From Macrococcoides animalis (GTDB taxonomy: Bacteria > Bacillota > Bacilli > Staphylococcales > Staphylococcaceae): DNA of 64,000 bases. Position numbers and translations under genes: made by a program. The stretch is taken from positions 186,001-250,000 of the forward strand of contig NZ_CP179727.1 in NCBI RefSeq assembly GCF_047425875.1, read 5' to 3'. This document shows, piece after piece, positions 34,372 through 42,933 of the stretch. Each line of letters begins with the position of its first letter. The stretch's first letter is position 1. The notes below the pieces were generated by a model. The model was not told the origin of the DNA. It searched no databases and worked only from the letters and a program-made list of their open reading frames with translations.

Positions 34372-34872
34372 TTATCTAAACAAAAAAACATTACCTTTTT
34401 CTAAGATATCATCAAATGACGGATCCATTTCAAAACCTAATGATTCAGCTGTTTTAATTGATGGGATATTATTATATTGCGTTTGAGCAACAACTTTATA
34501 CTTACTATCAGTTATTTGTTTTACGTGTTTCATTATTTCATTCGCCGCTTCTTTAACAAAACCTTTGCGAGTTTTATCTGAATTAATACGATAATAAATA
34601 TTTAAATAATCTTCATTTTGAATTGTTTTAAACTTTAATCCACATGCTCCAAAAGTTTTTCTATCAGATTTATCAATTAAAACATAATAACCAAAGCCAT
34701 GTTGTTTATGATGTTTGATCCATTCTTTTATCCCTTCAGTAAATCTATCTATATCTGTATCAGGACCTTTAGGGTTATATAATTGGTTTGCAGGATCATT
34801 ATGAATTGCAAATAATTCTTCTATATCATCAAGAGTTGGTACTTTAATAATTAATCGTTCTGTTTCTAACAT
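34372..34872 (-). CDS. RimJ/RimL-type GNAT N-acetyltransferase
   Basis: 166 residues. It begins LETERLIIKVPTLDDIEELF, typical of Acetyltransf_3; the motif A region is NSDKTRKGFVKEAANEIMKH, somewhat degenerate in the Gly-rich loop (TRKGF for GxGxG/A), and NNIPSIKTAESLGFEMD ends it. AGGAGAAAACTTATG start. Substrate unknown. Confidence 0.84.
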   Translation of the reverse strand: MLETERLIIKVPTLDDIEELFAIHNDPANQLYNPKGPDTDIDRFTEGIKEWIKHHKQHGFGYYVLIDKSDRKTFGACGLKFKTIQNEDYLNIYYRINSDKTRKGFVKEAANEIMKHVKQITDSKYKVVAQTQYNNIPSIKTAESLGFEMDPSFDDILEKGNVFLFR

Positions 34873-34905
34873 AAGTTTTCTCCTTTTTATAATGATTGAA
34901 CATCT

Positions 34906-35202
34906 TCAAGTTTTAAATCTATTCTTTACAAATGTATCTCTAATATATCTTTCTTCACTTATTATAGTCACTAAGATACATGAACCTGAATAATTAATTT
35001 TCTTTGATATAAGATTTTTATAATCACTTTTATCTGCTTCATTGCATTTATCTAAAGTAGACATAATATATGATTTTCCTTGAAAAATTTCATTGTCTAA
35101 TTCATAAATTGAATTTAAATCATTTTCATTTGCTTTTTTATCCTATTATTCATAACTATATTTTCCATTTTTATTCCAAATATCTAAATCGAATTCGATT
35201 GC
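34906..35202 (-). pseudogene. decayed ORF downstream of the NUDIX gene
   Basis: A single frame of 99 codons immediately after the NUDIX stop reads EFDLDIWNKNGKYSYE, then adjacent TAA and TAG, then NENDLNSIYELDNEIFQGKS, YIMSTLDKCNEADKSDYKNL, SKKINYSGSCILVTIISEE and ends at TGA 34908-34906. Amino-acid composition is protein-like throughout, but there is no start codon or ribosome binding site. Family not recognised. It accounts for the 330-bp gap here. Confidence 0.5.
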
Positions 35203-35649
35203 TTAATATATATTTAATTCTTTATTTCCTTCAAACCAATCATTCACAAATTCTTTATGTGGTGGATTGATTTCTATGTCTTTCATTTCTTTCCGTGAGA
35301 TAAATCGTAGTTGCTTCGACTCATCAGATATCGTAAGTTCTCCATCAAATTCTTTTGTATAAAATACAATTGACACAGAATACACTTCATCACCATTAGG
35401 ATATGTCACGATGTAATCTTCGCCAGAATAAATACCAAACAATTCTACTTCTTTTGGAAATAAGCCAGTCTCTTCAGTCACTTCTCGTATTGCAGCATCT
35501 TGGACTTTTTCACCTATTTCAATTAGTCCGCCCGGTATACCCCAAAGACCATTATCAGCGCGTTGTTCTAACAAAATTTTTCCATTCTGTTCTAATATTA
35601 TACCTGCACCGATGACAATCAAGCATTCATGACCTATGTGTTGTCTCAT
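35203..35649 (-). CDS. NUDIX hydrolase (ADP-ribose pyrophosphatase-like)
   Basis: 148 residues. WGIPGGLIEIGEKVQDAAIR followed by EVTEETGLF is a complete NUDIX box; an N-terminal RQHIGHECLIVIGAGIILEQ precedes it. Common staphylococcal/bacillus type; substrate not certain. Followed by remnants, preceded by a GNAT gene 13 bp away on the same strand. Confidence 0.9.
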   Translation of the reverse strand: MRQHIGHECLIVIGAGIILEQNGKILLEQRADNGLWGIPGGLIEIGEKVQDAAIREVTEETGLFPKEVELFGIYSGEDYIVTYPNGDEVYSVSIVFYTKEFDGELTISDESKQLRFISRKEMKDIEINPPHKEFVNDWFEGNKELNIY

Positions 35650-35662
35650 TTTTTTATATAGT

Positions 35663-36169
35663 TCACTTAATCACATCCAATAATTTACTCATATAATATT
35701 CATCATAATATTTCTCATTGATCATTAATGATTTTCTTTTAGTACCTTCAATTTCAAATCCCCGACTTTTATATAATCCTATTCCTGCTTCATTTTCTGT
35801 TACTACTGTTAATTCGAACCTATGTATATTAACAGATTTCGCCCAACTTTCTACCGCTTCAAATAACAACTTACCTACACCTTGTCCACGAGTATCTTGA
35901 TGCACCCCTATAACAAGATAAGCTGTATGTTTATTTCTCATGGATGTATTACCTATAGCAAAAAGATAAGCTAATAATCTTTCATTCTCAGCTACAAATA
36001 TTGCACTATTTTCTTGACGATTAAAATGTTCTATCATTCTTGTTTGATTTTCAATCGTATTATTACGTTCGCCTGGCCCCATCAACATATATTCAGATGT
36101 CGATTCAACATGTGCTATTAAATTCATTAATTGTTCAGCATCATTTGACGTTGCTTGTCTTATTTTCAT
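35663..36169 (-). CDS. GNAT family N-acetyltransferase
   Basis: 168 residues. VHQDTRGQGVGKLLFEAVES is a perfect motif A, and ELTVVTENEAGIGLYKSRGF is the C-terminal part. Overlaps the upstream hydrolase by 4 bp (ATGA), so translation is coupled. Substrate unknown. Confidence 0.88.
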   Translation of the reverse strand: MKIRQATSNDAEQLMNLIAHVESTSEYMLMGPGERNNTIENQTRMIEHFNRQENSAIFVAENERLLAYLFAIGNTSMRNKHTAYLVIGVHQDTRGQGVGKLLFEAVESWAKSVNIHRFELTVVTENEAGIGLYKSRGFEIEGTKRKSLMINEKYYDEYYMSKLLDVIK

Positions 36170-37047
36170 ATTGAACCTCCCAAGAAATTATTAATAGTTT
36201 CTACAAATAATGTAGTCTCTTCGATATCAGGAAAATGTGCACTGTTAATAAAGTATTCTACTTTACAGTTTTCCAACTTCGATTGTATTAACTGTGTGGT
36301 TGCAATACCTGTATTACGATCAAATATACCTGTAATTATTAATGTAGGTTTGTTGAAATTAAATAATTGTTCAAGAAGAAGTTCACTTTCCATCAATTGG
36401 ATGATTTCTTTATAGAAAGTGCCATCGTTCGATAATTTACTTTCTTGCCATAATCTACGATTTAATACTGCATTTTCTTTGCTCTGGAATAACAGTCTAT
36501 CCGTTTCATCAACACTTGCAATTGACCACGCATATGCGATTGATTCTTGTATATGATGTGTTTTAATATATTCAATAAGTAATTTTCTATTATAATCATT
36601 AAAGACAGTTAAAAAACCATTTAACTGTGTCAAATTACTCATAGGTAAAGTGATTAAAGAAGGTGCTTCTAAAATAATTTTGTTGATATGCTTTGGATGC
36701 TTTACAGCATAGTTCATTGCTAATTCCCCACCGAAAGAATAGCCAAGTAAATTAAATTGATTAATACCAAGCTCAACCCTCAATGATTCAATATCATCAA
36801 TTAATTGATTGATATTAATAGATTTCATATCTTTAACTTTTTCACTTCGACCACAGTGACGGTGCTCAAAATAAATCACAGGCATAGATTCTTCTAATAA
36901 TAAACCCGAAGTACGTTCAAAAGTATAATGGTTGCCCCCAGGACCTCCGTGAATGACTAGTATAGGAATCTCATTAATATAGTCTCCTTTAATTTTCACC
37001 CAGTGTATACATTGATTTATTTCAATGAAGTGTTCACCTTCTAACAT
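36166..37047 (-). CDS. alpha/beta hydrolase, proline iminopeptidase-like
   Basis: 293 residues from ATG 37047 behind AAGAGGTG; an in-frame start further upstream lies before that site. VIHGGPGGNHYTF is the oxyanion-hole HGGPG motif of proline iminopeptidases, LLGYSFGG carries the nucleophile Ser, and the final His is in SAHFPDIEE; the Asp is in GIFDRNTG. Cytoplasmic. It may cleave N-terminal proline or another small amide or ester. Confidence 0.85.
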   Translation of the reverse strand: MLEGEHFIEINQCIHWVKIKGDYINEIPILVIHGGPGGNHYTFERTSGLLLEESMPVIYFEHRHCGRSEKVKDMKSININQLIDDIESLRVELGINQFNLLGYSFGGELAMNYAVKHPKHINKIILEAPSLITLPMSNLTQLNGFLTVFNDYNRKLLIEYIKTHHIQESIAYAWSIASVDETDRLLFQSKENAVLNRRLWQESKLSNDGTFYKEIIQLMESELLLEQLFNFNKPTLIITGIFDRNTGIATTQLIQSKLENCKVEYFINSAHFPDIEETTLFVETINNFLGGSI

Positions 37048-37052
37048 TTCAA

Positions 37053-37604
37053 TCACCTCTTGTTTTCTTCCCATTCACTTCTTAAAATCCCCATTTTAAT
37101 TGCATCATAATATTGTCCTTCAACAATACTAGCATCACGAATTCGTGCTTCTTCAATCATTCCAACTTTTTCGGCCAATTTCATCATTCGAATATTTCCT
37201 GACCATGTTGAAATCCCTATACGATGCAAATCACTATTCTTAAAGATATAATCAACCCATTGCTGGAATACAGAATTACCATATCCACCACTCCAATATT
37301 CAGGATTATAAATACAAATCCCAACTTCCATCCAATTTGTCTCCGAACTCACCCAATTTGCATGAAGCGTTCCGAAAAAATGACCATCATTAATGATGTA
37401 CATTGTTTGAGGGATATCTTGATACTAATAATTTATTTCAATTTTTTTAGTAATAAATTCTTCTTTGTCCAATTCAGTCGTTGGTCTTGGATAATATGGA
37501 CCATTCCACTTTGCTGACTCTTGGCGTTCATCTTCAAACATCCAATAATATAAGTCAGATAAATAATTTTTACTTGGCAATTCAATTGATATATTTTTAG
37601 TCAT
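37053..37604 (-). pseudogene. GNAT acetyltransferase gene with an in-frame TAG
   Basis: ATG 37604 behind CGGAGGACT opens MTKNISIELPSKNYLSDLYY ... ITKKIEINY, then TAG at 37427-37425, and the same frame continues YQDIPQTMYIINDGHFFGTL with the GNAT core (GICIYNPEYWSGGYGNSVF, RMMKLAEKVGMIEEARIRD). The 552-bp length is a clean multiple of three. An ATG at 37403 could start a 116-residue remainder, but without a ribosome binding site and lacking the N-terminal strands. One base change would restore it. Confidence 0.8.
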
Positions 37605-37616
37605 ATAGTCCTCCGA

Positions 37617-38000
37617 TTATTGGTATTTATTAATTAATGTTATATCTTCAGGATATAACCATTCAATACTGCTCATTTCATTTTTTGATATCCATTTCAC
37701 TTCTTCTATTTCCTCGTCAGGATCATTTACTAGTATCTCACCAGAAATTACTTCACCAAGAAAGTAATCTACAGTAACTTCGTAATCTTTTACCACTTTA
37801 GAAGTAGTGTCTATATGATTTATTACCGAAATTCTATAACCTGTCTCTTCAAAGGCTTCTCTTACTGCAGCTTCTTCAGCAATTTCATTCCCTTCTAAAC
37901 CACCTGTAGGAATCGACCATTTCTATTCACTTTTTGATTTCACGATTAACAATTTATTATCTCTTATCACGATAACACTAGCACCATTCCATTTTTTCAT
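37617..38000 (-). pseudogene. NUDIX hydrolase gene with an in-frame TAG
   Basis: ATG 38000 behind AGAAAAC starts MKKWNGASVIVIRDNKLLIV KSKSE; codon 26 is TAG (37925-37923); the frame then continues KWSIPTGGLEGNEIAEEAAV and REAFEETGY, a full NUDIX box, to TAA at 37619-37617. 127 codons in all, normal for MutT-like proteins. No alternative start exists near the stop. Many relatives have Trp or Gln before KWSxPxG, so TGG or CAG to TAG is a simple explanation. Confidence 0.8.
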
Positions 38001-38197
38001 TTTGTTTTCTCCATAAAAAATTTATTATTTGACGTATCGATTACATAAAAAAATCAGATTTTTAAAAATTTTTTATTAAGTAATGTTTGTCATGTTCATC
38101 AAATTCTATTCATGTTATAAATATGATAAATCATTATCAGACTTTTCGGAAGAGTCTATAAATAATTTAAAATAAAAAAATAACCAACTTTCGCTGG

Positions 38198-39235
38198 TTA
38201 TTCAACTGCATTTTCTAATATTGTAAATGTCATATTCTGAGTATCTAATTCTGCTTGTACACCATACGGTAAGATACACTTCGGTTCATTATGTCCAAAG
38301 CTTGCATTATAGAATACAGGTAAATCTTCTTTTTCTATTTCTCTTAATATTTTTTGGAATGTTGACTTAATCTCTTCATAATAGACACCGTCTTGCGGTC
38401 TTCCAATAATCAAACCATTTATTTGATTGAATATTCCCATCGTCGCAAATGATCGTATATACTGTTCTAGTACTTCAGGCTCTGTATGCCGTTCTGATGT
38501 TTCTAAAAACAAGATGGCACCTTTAAACGCTTCTAATGGTGGGAAAATTTCTGTTCCTTTTAAATTGACTAACGATTCTACACAGCCACCAATCAAATGT
38601 CCCTGAACTTTTCCAAAGCCATTAATTACTTCATAACCTGTATTAAATAAATTATCTCTCTCGAATTCTTTTGCTATTTCATCCCACATTAATCCGAACT
38701 TTTTAATTGTTTCAGATGTCTTAATTAAACCTATATCATTACTCGAGAATAATACATTAAGTATTTGATTGATTGTATAATCATCCATTTTAATATTTTC
38801 AGCAAAATCTGTAAGTAATGCTGGTCCATAAAAGGTTGTAATACCATGTTGGTAAAATAATAAATGCTGAACAGTCGTATCAGAATACCCCATAAATATT
38901 TTCGGATTGTTTTTAAACGCTTCAATATCAATATAAGGCATAATACGCACTGATTCAGTACCACCAATCGTACATATTATTGCTTTCACTTCAGGATCTA
39001 ATACTGCTTGATTAAAGTCTTCTGCACGTTTTTCTGGATGAGCATATAAGTAATCCGTACCTTTTAGCGCATTTGGCATCACTTTATATTTTAGTCCAAA
39101 TACAGATTCAAAGCGTTCGAGTCCCTGCCTCGTTCTCCAGATGAAATCTTTTTCTCCTGCCATGCCACTGGAAAGTGAGACAATTGCAACAGTATCACCT
39201 TTGTGTAATTTTTGAGGTTTAATCATTCTTTTCAT
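38198..39235 (-). CDS. S66 family LD-carboxypeptidase / MccF-like serine peptidase
   Basis: 345 residues. GDTVAIVSLSSGMAG at the start, the nucleophile Ser in MGYSDTTVQHLLFYQ, FYGPALL, and the Glu/His parts LFLETSERHTEPEVLEQYIR and ASFGHNEPKCILPYG are the S66 landmarks. LdcA trims the terminal D-Ala of muropeptides; MccF cleaves microcin C and related acyl-sulfamates. Length and the ETSE pattern fit MccF-like members better. Cytosolic. The terminator AATAACCA-N8-TGGTTATT (38179-38202) overlaps its stop. Confidence 0.88.
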   Translation of the reverse strand: MKRMIKPQKLHKGDTVAIVSLSSGMAGEKDFIWRTRQGLERFESVFGLKYKVMPNALKGTDYLYAHPEKRAEDFNQAVLDPEVKAIICTIGGTESVRIMPYIDIEAFKNNPKIFMGYSDTTVQHLLFYQHGITTFYGPALLTDFAENIKMDDYTINQILNVLFSSNDIGLIKTSETIKKFGLMWDEIAKEFERDNLFNTGYEVINGFGKVQGHLIGGCVESLVNLKGTEIFPPLEAFKGAILFLETSERHTEPEVLEQYIRSFATMGIFNQINGLIIGRPQDGVYYEEIKSTFQKILREIEKEDLPVFYNASFGHNEPKCILPYGVQAELDTQNMTFTILENAVE

Positions 39236-39380
39236 CCTAATTAATTATTTGTTAACATTCATTTTATATTATTTTCAGAATTTTTAAAAGAGGTTAAAGA
39301 ATATAATTATCTAGAATAATGTTTTTAGCATATAATAATTATTTTGTATTTATTATTTTATTTAGAATAAAAACAGCCTA

Positions 39381-40073
39381 CTAAGGCTGTTTTTTAGATA
39401 TTACCTTATATTCGCAGGTTACATTAAAATACGATTCTATATTTTCAATCAGCGCATTCATCGCAGATTCAGCACGTTCTGATTGAGAGGCATTAATCGC
39501 TTCAATAACCAGTATTGCTTCAGTTGTATTCTCAGTTAGCATCGTACGCTGCGCCTCACGCCAGTTAAAACATCTACATATTGCACCAGTTTCATCATAA
39601 TAAATGACTTCATTCTCTAGGGCAGGTGCACTTTCAGTTTCACCTAATGGAATAAAATCTTCGCCACCTTGTGCAATCCCTAAATGCATTGTTCCTTCAA
39701 TCTTTGATAAATCTTCTCCACCACATGGCACTGCATAGGTTAATGAAATGCTGTTATATAAATCAACAAGTGGATTGATAGGGTTAAAATCACGATCTTG
39801 ATGTGCTCTTTTTAACAGTGCTTCAATTGATGATCGTGCGCCCTTTTTTGTCTTGAATTGTTTGAATGCATCACGCCATTCTTGTATCACTACGTTATCG
39901 CTAAAATTTTCTAACGGTAAATAATTTAATGATGACTTCTTAGCTGCATTCAATTGTTCCGTAAATAATGCTTCATCTCTCTTTGAATTATCAATACCTC
40001 TAGCAATAATTGTATAAATCTTAGCATCAGGGAATATATTAAAGAATGCATCATCAATGATTAATTGATACAT
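39381..40073 (-). CDS. B3/4 domain protein
   Basis: 230 residues, covering the B3/B4 editing-type domain known from the phenylalanyl-tRNA synthetase beta chain: RDAFKQFKTKKGARSSIEAL, NPLVDLYNSISLTYAVPCGG, EDLSKIEGTMHLGIAQGGED, CRCFNWREAQRTMLTENTTE. Stand-alone versions may check or hydrolyse mis-charged tRNA or bind amino acids. A terminator AAAACAGCC-N6-GGCTGTTTT at 39370-39393 follows. It lies 46 bp after the MerR gene on the same strand and may be its target. Confidence 0.88.
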   Translation of the reverse strand: MYQLIIDDAFFNIFPDAKIYTIIARGIDNSKRDEALFTEQLNAAKKSSLNYLPLENFSDNVVIQEWRDAFKQFKTKKGARSSIEALLKRAHQDRDFNPINPLVDLYNSISLTYAVPCGGEDLSKIEGTMHLGIAQGGEDFIPLGETESAPALENEVIYYDETGAICRCFNWREAQRTMLTENTTEAILVIEAINASQSERAESAMNALIENIESYFNVTCEYKVISKKQP

Positions 40074-40119
40074 TTTAATCGCTCCTTTTTTATTATCATT
40101 ATACCCTTATTTTTCATTT

Positions 40120-40854
40120 TTATGAATTAATAGTAGCGTAATGTTTCATCGCAGCGCTTATAAATGCAGCAAGATTTTCTCCGTATTGATTGATATTTTG
40201 CGTAAATCTTTGATCCATTGTATACATATCCCCTAAACCATAAAACGCATCAAGTGAATAATTTCCGAAGTGATTATTTAAGAAGTGATAAAAATTTTCT
40301 GTTTGTTTTATAACCGCTTCATCTTCAACAGGTTTTTCTTTTAATAGACTAAATGTTTCAAACATTTCTACCCACGCTTTTGCTAATTCATCTTTATCTT
40401 CGTTTGTTAGTTGATTTAATTTTTGGTTGGAATTATCTACAGCAGCATCTCCAAATTTGTCACGTGCTTCTTGTTCATATTGATTGTCATTAAAGTTAAT
40501 GCCTTTAAATTTTTCTTCTGTTGTCATCATAATGCCTTCTTTCTTAGATTGTATTGTTGTATCGATAAGTTGGATTAAATGCATAATATGTTGCTGTTTT
40601 CGTATTAATTTTTCACGTTGTGCCTTTAAATGGTCAATTGCGCTATCTTGACTTCTCAGTAAGATTTGAATTTCCTTTAACGGCATTTCTAGTGTGCGAT
40701 AAAATAAAATGACTTGTAATTTGTCCAAGTCGGTTTCTGAGTAAATTCGGTATCCTTTGTTATTCTTTTTTGGGGTTAATAAACCAATTGCATCATAATG
40801 ATGCAATGTACGAATACTCGTTCCAGTAATTTCTGCAACCTGTTTAATGTGCAT
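40120..40854 (-). CDS. MerR-family regulator with a TipAS-type sensor domain
   Basis: 244 residues. MerR helix-turn-helix: IKQVAEITGTSIRTLHHYDA then IGLLTPKKNNKGYRIYSETD; a dimerisation coiled coil to about 105; then the TipAS antibiotic-recognition domain (EEKFKGINFNDNQYEQEARD ... FISAAMKHY). Members such as TipA and Mta bind thiopeptides or other hydrophobic drugs and activate their own promoter. Its promoter has the MerR-type long spacer. Confidence 0.92.
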   Translation of the reverse strand: MHIKQVAEITGTSIRTLHHYDAIGLLTPKKNNKGYRIYSETDLDKLQVILFYRTLEMPLKEIQILLRSQDSAIDHLKAQREKLIRKQQHIMHLIQLIDTTIQSKKEGIMMTTEEKFKGINFNDNQYEQEARDKFGDAAVDNSNQKLNQLTNEDKDELAKAWVEMFETFSLLKEKPVEDEAVIKQTENFYHFLNNHFGNYSLDAFYGLGDMYTMDQRFTQNINQYGENLAAFISAAMKHYATINS

Positions 40855-40875
40855 CTAACTCCTCCTTTCTATTAC

Positions 40876-40906
40876 AATATAATCTATGACGTTACGTTAA
40901 GGTCAA
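40876..40906 (-). promoter_or_regulatory. MerR-type promoter with 19-bp spacer
   Basis: -35 TTGACC (40906-40901) and -10 TATATT (40881-40876) are 19 bp apart, 2 more than normal, the hallmark of promoters that MerR proteins twist into an active form. The spacer holds CTTAACGTAACGT, like other MerR operators. 22 bp upstream of the regulator's ATG, so autoregulation is likely. Confidence 0.75.
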
Positions 40907-41005
40907 TACTATATGTAATTTCTGATTTAAAATATTCAAAATGTTATAATATCAATGATATATTCGGTATCTATATTCAACACTATCGTATAAGGAGCTA
41001 TGAGT

Positions 41006-42217
41006 ATGCGCAAGCGTTTGACATCTTTACTCACAGAACGTGCTCCAGTTTTACCTGAAACTGTTGCACCAAGTGGTAAGAGAATCAACAAAGAACCTAT
41101 TGTTTTAGTACACGGCTTTGCTGGATTTTCTAGAGATAATACACCTCATGGGTTAATGCCCTATTGGGGTGGTTTAAAAGTGAATATTACGTCTACTTTA
41201 AATATTGAAGGTTACGAAATATTTGAAGCAAGTATTGGTTCTATGACGTCTAGTTACGACCGTGCGATAGAATTATATTATTTTATAAAAGGTGGACGTG
41301 TGGATTATGGTGCCTACCATAGTAAAAAATTTGGACATCACCGTTTTGGGAAAACATATGATGGCATATTTCCCGATTGGCAACCTGGCCAAAAATTGCA
41401 TTTAATTGGTCATAGTATGGGAGGTCAAACGATTCGACTGTTAGAAAACATGCTGCGTTTTGGTCGTCCTGAAGAGGTAGATTATGCCAAGACACATCAT
41501 GTCAAAGTTTCACCATTATTTTTAGGTGGACAAGACAATATGATCAATACGATTACGACTATTGGCACACCACACAATGGCACCTATATTGCGGATCGAT
41601 TAGGTAATTCAAATTTAATTAAAACGTTCTTTTATCGGCTTATCGAAAATGAAGGTATAACTACTTTTAAAGTAGATTGGGGATTTGGTCAATGGGATTT
41701 AAGGCAACAAAAAGATGAAAGTTACTTTGCCTATATTAAACGTGTTCGTGCCAATAAATTATGGCAAACGACTGATAATGGATTTTATGACTTAACATTA
41801 CCTGGTGCTGAAGCAATCAACAATCAACTTACAATCAACCCAAATATTCGTTATAAGAGTTATACTACTGTTGCAACACATAAAAGTCTTTTCACCAATT
41901 TGCAAATTGCAAATGTAGGTATGTTTGCACCATTTTATTTAACAGGTATTCTTGGTACATTCTCAGGAACAAAAGAATGGTGGGAAAACGATGGATTAGT
42001 ACCTGCCATATCAGCTGAAGGTCCATTCACAGAACCTAAAAGCTACCATTCAAAAATCATGATTGAGCGTGGTGTATGGCATGTCGTGCCAAGATTATAT
42101 GGTTGGGATCATATGGACCAAATTGGAGGAAACTTAACCAATTTATTGCACACACCGAATGAACTTATTGATTTTTATCGTACTTTAGTGAAAGAACTGA
42201 TTTTATTTGAAAAGTAA
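41006..42217 (+). CDS. staphylococcal-type triacylglycerol lipase without signal peptide
   Basis: 403 residues. The whole mature lipase domain (family I.5/I.6) is present: IVLVHGFAGF (oxyanion loop), GHSMGG with nucleophile Ser137, WENDGLVPA (Asp) and YGWDHMDQIGG (His), plus TIGTPHNGT. Unlike Lip/Geh of staphylococci, which have a YSIRK signal and a propeptide of about 200 residues, this protein starts only about 25 residues before the domain (MRKRLTSLLTERAPVLPE), with no hydrophobic segment. ATG 41006 is 8 nt after AAGGAG; the ATG at 41000 is too close. Confidence 0.9.
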   Translation: MRKRLTSLLTERAPVLPETVAPSGKRINKEPIVLVHGFAGFSRDNTPHGLMPYWGGLKVNITSTLNIEGYEIFEASIGSMTSSYDRAIELYYFIKGGRVDYGAYHSKKFGHHRFGKTYDGIFPDWQPGQKLHLIGHSMGGQTIRLLENMLRFGRPEEVDYAKTHHVKVSPLFLGGQDNMINTITTIGTPHNGTYIADRLGNSNLIKTFFYRLIENEGITTFKVDWGFGQWDLRQQKDESYFAYIKRVRANKLWQTTDNGFYDLTLPGAEAINNQLTINPNIRYKSYTTVATHKSLFTNLQIANVGMFAPFYLTGILGTFSGTKEWWENDGLVPAISAEGPFTEPKSYHSKIMIERGVWHVVPRLYGWDHMDQIGGNLTNLLHTPNELIDFYRTLVKELILFEK

Positions 42218-42240
42218 AAACCTAGGAAATTCCTAGGTTT
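42218..42240. terminator. bidirectional terminator between lipase and tenA
   Basis: AAACCTAGGAA and its complement with a single-base centre, followed by TGTTTTTG on plus; on minus it is preceded by the tenA stop. Confidence 0.75.
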
Positions 42241-42916
42241 GTTTTTGTTGAATCGGCCATTCTTCAAGATGCTCACACATATCCCAGAACATATATTCAT
42301 AGTAACTTGTCTTAACAATGATTTCTTCTAATTCTGCTAACTCTGCTTCTGGCTTACCTTCAGTTAACTGATTCATTAATTTAATAGCATCTTCAGTTAA
42401 TGCTGTAAATTCCTTTCCAGAATATGTTTCAATCCATTCATGATAAGGATTATATTCTGTTAATGCACCTGGTAATTTGGCAAGTTTTTTACCAATGTAG
42501 TTATAACTCCATGCACAAGCAAGTAAACAAGCAACAACATGTTCTGGTCCACCACGTTGTGCATGGTTTAACATGTAACTTGTATATGCAGTATTAATGG
42601 CAGATGCTTCAGTTAATTCAAGTTCTTTCGAGCTAATACCAAATTGCTTTGCGAAATTACGATGTAAATCCATCTCCATAAATAATGTACCATGAAGGAG
42701 ATTTGCAAACATACCCATTGTCTCTAAATCTCGCGACTTCGCACTCCCAATAGCCATTAACTTCGCGTATTCGATTAAATATACATAGTCTTGCTTCAGC
42801 CAGTGTTGAAATTTCTCCTGTTCAAGTCTGCCATCACTTAATCCATTGACAAAAGGATGGTCTAAATAAGAATTCCAAATAGGTTCAACACGTTGCCATA
42901 TACGATCTGTAAACAT
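42233..42916 (-). CDS. tenA: aminopyrimidine aminohydrolase / thiaminase II TenA
   Basis: Recovers the thiamine pyrimidine HMP from degraded thiamine (aminomethyl-HMP hydrolysis). 227 residues. Catalytic Cys134 in ACLLACAWSY and Glu near 207 in SYYEYMFWDM, plus the HP..GLSDGRLEQEKFQHWL start typical of TenA. Preceded by a TPP riboswitch with terminator. In S. aureus tenA heads thiD-thiM-thiE; here it is alone, with a terminator behind it. Confidence 0.95.
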   Translation of the reverse strand: MFTDRIWQRVEPIWNSYLDHPFVNGLSDGRLEQEKFQHWLKQDYVYLIEYAKLMAIGSAKSRDLETMGMFANLLHGTLFMEMDLHRNFAKQFGISSKELELTEASAINTAYTSYMLNHAQRGGPEHVVACLLACAWSYNYIGKKLAKLPGALTEYNPYHEWIETYSGKEFTALTEDAIKLMNQLTEGKPEAELAELEEIIVKTSYYEYMFWDMCEHLEEWPIQQKQT

Positions 42917-42933
42917 AATATCCTCCTAAAAAA

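Noticed and set aside
37923..37925. Reassignment of TAG to a sense codon
   Set aside because: Other intact genes in the window end with TAG at natural C-termini (for example 12193 and 54926).
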